Assembly: GCA_033720735.1 (NCBI GenBank)
Contig: JAWWBX010000131.1
Span: 1-10,709, forward strand
DNA: 10,709 nucleotides
Reading direction: 5' to 3'
Origin: B8-G4 sp033720735
GTDB lineage: Bacteria; Bacteroidota; Bacteroidia; Chitinophagales; Saprospiraceae
Part shown: piece by piece, positions 8,413-10,709 of the stretch
How the letters are laid out: each line of letters starts with the position of its first letter
Numbering within the stretch: the first letter of the stretch is position 1
Made by a program: the position numbers and the translations under genes
The notes under the pieces: model-generated
What the model saw: the letters and a program-made list of their open reading frames with translations, nothing else
What the model was told of the DNA's origin: nothing
Database searches by the model: none

Positions 8413-8427
8413 TTTCGTCTTAACAAA
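8400..8427 (-). promoter_or_regulatory. Candidate promoter for transporter copy 2
   Basis: On the minus strand, TTTG (8427-8424) precedes TATTTTTA (8407-8400) by 16 bases. The second box is one mismatch from the Bacteroidota TAnnTTTG element, and the spacing is slightly short. Transcription from it would leave a leader of roughly 55-60 bases before ATG 8335. The -7-like box falls inside the 18-bp palindrome at 8395-8412. Confidence 0.35.
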
Positions 8428-8569
8428 ATAGTAATGGCGACTGCCTTCTCGTTAAACTGACGTTAGGGTGAGTACGTCGGTCGCGGATTTGATGATCTGG
8501 CTGTTGTGCGAAGACCCCGGAACTCCGAAATCAAGAGGGGGTCAGGTGCAAAGGATCATATCCAGGATC

Positions 8570-8591
8570 TGCGGAATTTGCGGAATCCGCG
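8570..8591. repeat. Short 9-bp-period intergenic repeat (TGCGGAAT type)
   Basis: Two contiguous 9-base units, TGCGGAATT (8570-8578) and TGCGGAATC (8579-8587), are followed by CGCG; GCGGA-A-TCCGC (8580-8590) also forms a small palindrome. The element lies in the 294-base gap 8336-8629 between the DUF3108 stop and the second transporter start. Apart from this repeat, the promoter and the palindrome, I see no gene or clear terminator in that gap. The 9-base period matches the element at 4686-4703, though the unit sequence differs. Confidence 0.42.
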
Positions 8592-8629
8592 AGCAATGCC
8601 ATCGGTAGGCACTCTTCCAACTATCTGCC

Positions 8630-9496
8630 TTAAAGGCGGCAGTCCAGCTCATGCCTGAGACCGGAATGGGACTTGAGCACGGCTTTCATTTTACCGACAG
8701 AAAGTGGTGATTCGATAAGCAGCGGAATTTTGTTCTCGTCGGCAGACACCCAGATCCGCATGGCATCCTTTTCGCGGAACAGTTCACTTTCAATCAGCTC
8801 GGGGCTGAAGAGGTGGGTCATATACTTGCCCTGGCCGCGCACCCTTTGTTCGACGTTCTTCTCGAGGATACGCACCGACAGGTCATATTGCTTGCCCAGA
8901 AAGACCTCGATCGGGAAGCGCTGCCCGGCTTCAACCTGATCAAAATTCATGTTACGCACATAGTACAGGATCGAGATCAGGTCGTGCATGCAGTCATCGA
9001 GCGTTACCTCCTTACGGCGTAGTTCGGCATCCGGTGTCTTGCCCTTGTAGGCAACGACTGATTTGGTATTCTGGTCAAACAGGTAGTGTTCGTAGCGCCG
9101 GTACTTGCCCTGCTGCAGTTCTTGTTTGAACTCCACCGGCAACAGCGTCTTTTTATCGATCCACGTTTCATACCGATCCCGGACCCGATAGAAGACATCA
9201 TAGGATCCGTACGTCCTGCCATCGACAGTAATATGATAGTGTTTCGGGGTCTCATTCACACGAAACACCACCTCGCCGGCACTCATCCAGATAAAGCTGA
9301 CCTGGTAGTAGATCTTGTAGACGATCTCCTCGCCGTTGAAAAACGTCCGGTTTTCGATCCCGCACCCGTTGAACCGCTCAACAGACGGGGCGCTGCCATA
9401 CATGGCCTGTCCCTCAGCGAGGTTCACCGGCAGAGACCCCGTCAGCAGAGCTGCGATGGCCGCGATCATTAGACACCGGATCTTTCGTTTGTTCAT
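8630..9496 (-). CDS. DUF3108 domain exported protein
   Basis: This 288-residue protein begins at ATG 9496 with a typical signal peptide: MNKRKIR, a hydrophobic core, and probable cleavage near AEGQA (about residue 30). There is no lipobox cysteine. The mature part matches the DUF3108 pattern: FFNGEEIVYKIYY (about 52-64), then MSAGEVVF (about 71-78), a run of beta-strand-like segments (ITVDGRTYGSYDVFYRVRD), and near the end RIWVSADENKIPLLIES followed by VGKMKAVL. Proteins of this family are periplasmic or outer-envelope beta-rich proteins of unknown function. An in-frame ATG at 9517 would add seven residues (MSCKPSG) before the signal; I prefer 9496 because the basic N-region starts there. The gene overlaps the 3' end of the flippase-like gene by 83 bases in another frame, so the two are probably co-transcribed and translationally coupled. 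Confidence 0.82.
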   Translation of the reverse strand: MNKRKIRCLMIAAIAALLTGSLPVNLAEGQAMYGSAPSVERFNGCGIENRTFFNGEEIVYKIYYQVSFIWMSAGEVVFRVNETPKHYHITVDGRTYGSYDVFYRVRDRYETWIDKKTLLPVEFKQELQQGKYRRYEHYLFDQNTKSVVAYKGKTPDAELRRKEVTLDDCMHDLISILYYVRNMNFDQVEAGQRFPIEVFLGKQYDLSVRILEKNVEQRVRGQGKYMTHLFSPELIESELFREKDAMRIWVSADENKIPLLIESPLSVGKMKAVLKSHSGLRHELDCRL

Positions 9497-10475
9497 ACCC
9501 GAGGGTTTGCAGGACATTGACCGTACTAATGGCGAACAATCCGAGGAACGCCGGGATTAGCAGGTTTATTATCCATATGAAAAAACTGGCTGCCAGCACA
9601 GTTAGTTCATTTACTGCATAGGCCGACCACAGCAAAATAGCCACCTCACTGCGTGCCAGCAGGTCGACAAATGGAGGCAGGGGCACACTCGTCTGCATCA
9701 GATACATCAAGGCGACGCCGGCAATCAACCAGTCTAACGGAACTGCAACTCCGAAGTAAACCAGCAACAGGACAAACTGGGTACTGAAGATCAGATACCT
9801 GCACAGAGAGAACAACCCCGCCAGCCAAAGCTCTTCCCTGCTGATCCTCTCGAGGTGACCGCCGCTTTCCCAAAACCGCCTCAGCCAGCGGGGCCGTGTA
9901 TATCCCTTGACTGCCGCACCGATACGCGGGATATGTGCGTATACGACCAGCAAGAGGATGCACATGACCGGCGCCAGAATCTCGATACCTCGTCCCAATG
10001 CCACCGGTAGTTCTACACTGCGTGACAACAGGTACCAACCTGCCAGGAGACCACAACTCCAGTGTACAAGGTTCTGGCTGAAACTGCCGGTCAGAGAGGC
10101 GACGATCGCACGCCAGTTGTAGCGCGCCGGGACAAAGAGGATGCGCCCGCCGTACTCACCAATGCGGTTGGGGGTGAAGAGTGACAAGGCAATCCCTCCG
10201 GCAATCGCCCGGATACCCTGCCACCAGGCTACCCGGTAGCTGGGCCGCATCAGCAAGCGCCATTTTGCCGTTTCAAGGAGCCAGTTGACCGGCATGAGCA
10301 AGATGGCAATACCAATCATCCATACGTGGCCCCGCGACCAGTGCGCAAGAAAGTTGGACCACATCAGGCTCAGGTCCTTTTCTCTCAGGATCTGGTCTCC
10401 GACCACCACGACAAAGGTCAGGGCGAACGCCAGCTTGATGATCAGGTTCCAGCGTTGTTTGGTTGTGCGTGCCAT
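9414..10475 (-). CDS. Lysylphosphatidylglycerol synthase TM-region / flippase-like membrane protein
   Basis: This 353-residue protein is almost entirely hydrophobic, with about 8 membrane segments and an N-terminal MARTTKQRWN basic start. The stretch LSLFTPNRIGEYGGR (about 98-111) resembles the conserved segment of the family that includes the MprF flippase domain and UPF0104/AglD-like proteins. A second typical region, with consecutive prolines and an acidic residue, is at about 263-278 (SVPLPPFVDLLARSE). Family members move or modify lipid-linked molecules in the inner membrane; no aminoacyltransferase domain is attached here, so lysyl transfer is unlikely and the substrate is unknown. From about residue 326 the tail (YEQTKDPVSND onward) is hydrophilic and is encoded by DNA that also encodes the DUF3108 signal peptide. 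The start is ATG 10475. ruvC is divergent across a 102-base gap. Confidence 0.78.
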   Translation of the reverse strand: MARTTKQRWNLIIKLAFALTFVVVVGDQILREKDLSLMWSNFLAHWSRGHVWMIGIAILLMPVNWLLETAKWRLLMRPSYRVAWWQGIRAIAGGIALSLFTPNRIGEYGGRILFVPARYNWRAIVASLTGSFSQNLVHWSCGLLAGWYLLSRSVELPVALGRGIEILAPVMCILLLVVYAHIPRIGAAVKGYTRPRWLRRFWESGGHLERISREELWLAGLFSLCRYLIFSTQFVLLLVYFGVAVPLDWLIAGVALMYLMQTSVPLPPFVDLLARSEVAILLWSAYAVNELTVLAASFFIWIINLLIPAFLGLFAISTVNVLQTLGYEQTKDPVSNDRGHRSSADGVSAGEPR

Positions 10476-10513
10476 AGCGTGCGGATCGAAATTAGGGAAA
10501 AGGGGAGAGAGGC

Positions 10514-10532
10514 TGGATTTGGAGAAAATCCA
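10514..10532. repeat. Inverted repeat in the flippase-ruvC divergent gap
   Basis: TGGATTT (10514-10520) and AAATCCA (10526-10532) are perfect 7-base inverted repeats with a 5-base spacer GGAGA. The site lies between two divergent start codons (10475 and 10578), where an operator could act on both genes. There is no T-tract, and no strong -33/-7 promoter pair can be assigned in this gap. Confidence 0.35.
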
Positions 10533-10577
10533 TTCTTTGCTCTAAACCAATATATTAGCACTCTCAATCATACGTTT

Positions 10578-10709
10578 GTGAAGATCCTCGGTATCGACCC
10601 AGGCACTAATCTCCTCGGCTTTGCACTCATTGAGATAACGGAAGATATCGTCAAGGTCCTCGATGTCGGCACGATCAAGCTCGCCGGACATGCAGACCAC
10701 CAGACCAAG
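10578..10709 (+). CDS. ruvC: Holliday junction endonuclease RuvC, N-terminal part (3' truncated)
   Basis: The first 44 codons are visible and the frame stays open to the end of the window. The protein begins VKILGIDPGTNLLGFALIEI (the GTG is read as Met at initiation), matching the RuvC N-terminal strand with the first catalytic metal-binding aspartate, Asp7, in GIDPGT. The following segment (VLDVGTIKLAGHADHQTK) matches the RuvC region leading to the first long helix. RuvC cleaves Holliday junctions with RuvAB during recombination repair in the cytoplasm. No ATG is found in frame just upstream, so GTG 10578 is the best start. The other catalytic acidic residues lie outside the window and cannot be checked. 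Confidence 0.9.
   Translation, partial: MKILGIDPGTNLLGFALIEITEDIVKVLDVGTIKLAGHADHQTK

Noticed and set aside
8513..8543. GACCCC / GGGGTC stem in the gap after DUF3108
   Set aside because: The loop is 19 bases and there is no T-tract on either strand, so it is neither a convincing terminator nor a clear regulatory site.
8627..8637. GCCTT-A-AAGGC palindrome at the DUF3108 stop codon
   Set aside because: The one-base loop and lack of a T-tract make it a poor terminator; it is probably incidental.
10571..10578. TACGTTTG, an exact match to the Bacteroidota TAnnTTTG -7 box
   Set aside because: It overlaps the ruvC start codon, so transcription would start inside the gene, and no TTTG lies at the right distance upstream.
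1..10709. CRISPR array, insertion sequence, tRNA or defence system
   Set aside because: No spacer-separated repeats, transposase, tRNA cloverleaf or nuclease/ATPase defence motifs were seen; the genes are housekeeping, transport and envelope functions.

Overview
The window looks like ordinary chromosomal DNA of a Bacteroidota species with moderately high GC, possibly from the Saprospiria/Lewinella side. Four things suggest this: a long DUF2723/GT117 membrane glycosyltransferase-like protein, start codons without Shine-Dalgarno sequences, candidate promoters resembling the Bacteroidota TTTG / TAnnTTTG type, and a signal peptide ending in the Ala-Gln junction common in that phylum. The lineage call is an inference from protein style, not from a marker gene search.

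Layout. Positions 1-4504 (+) hold three genes with one-base stop/start overlaps: the C-terminal part of a DUF2723/GT117 protein, ribose-5-phosphate isomerase B (rpiB), and a secreted M28-family zinc aminopeptidase. A convergent intergenic stretch (4505-4744) has no convincing gene but carries short-period repeats. Positions 4745-8335 (-) hold two tandem paralogous POT/PTR2 proton-coupled oligopeptide transporters, each with a candidate promoter of its own. The gap at 8336-8629 contains the promoter region of the second transporter, an 18-bp palindrome, and a second short-period repeat. Positions 8630-10475 (-) hold a DUF3108 exported protein and, upstream of it with an 83-bp overlap, a polytopic membrane protein of the lysylphosphatidylglycerol synthase TM-region/flippase-like family. 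Positions 10578-10709 (+) are the first 44 codons of ruvC, transcribed divergently and running off the window.

How the genes may work together. The exported M28 peptidase can trim peptides outside the cytoplasm, and the two POT carriers can import di- and tripeptides with protons, so 2930-8335 reads as a peptide-scavenging neighbourhood. The flippase-like protein and the DUF3108 protein are translationally linked and probably act together in the envelope; their substrate cannot be read from the sequence. DUF2723/GT117, rpiB and ruvC have no evident functional connection to these.

I found no mobile element, CRISPR array, tRNA, rRNA or defence system. The least explained parts are the intergenic repeats, the palindrome before the second transporter, and the long overlap between the flippase-like and DUF3108 genes.
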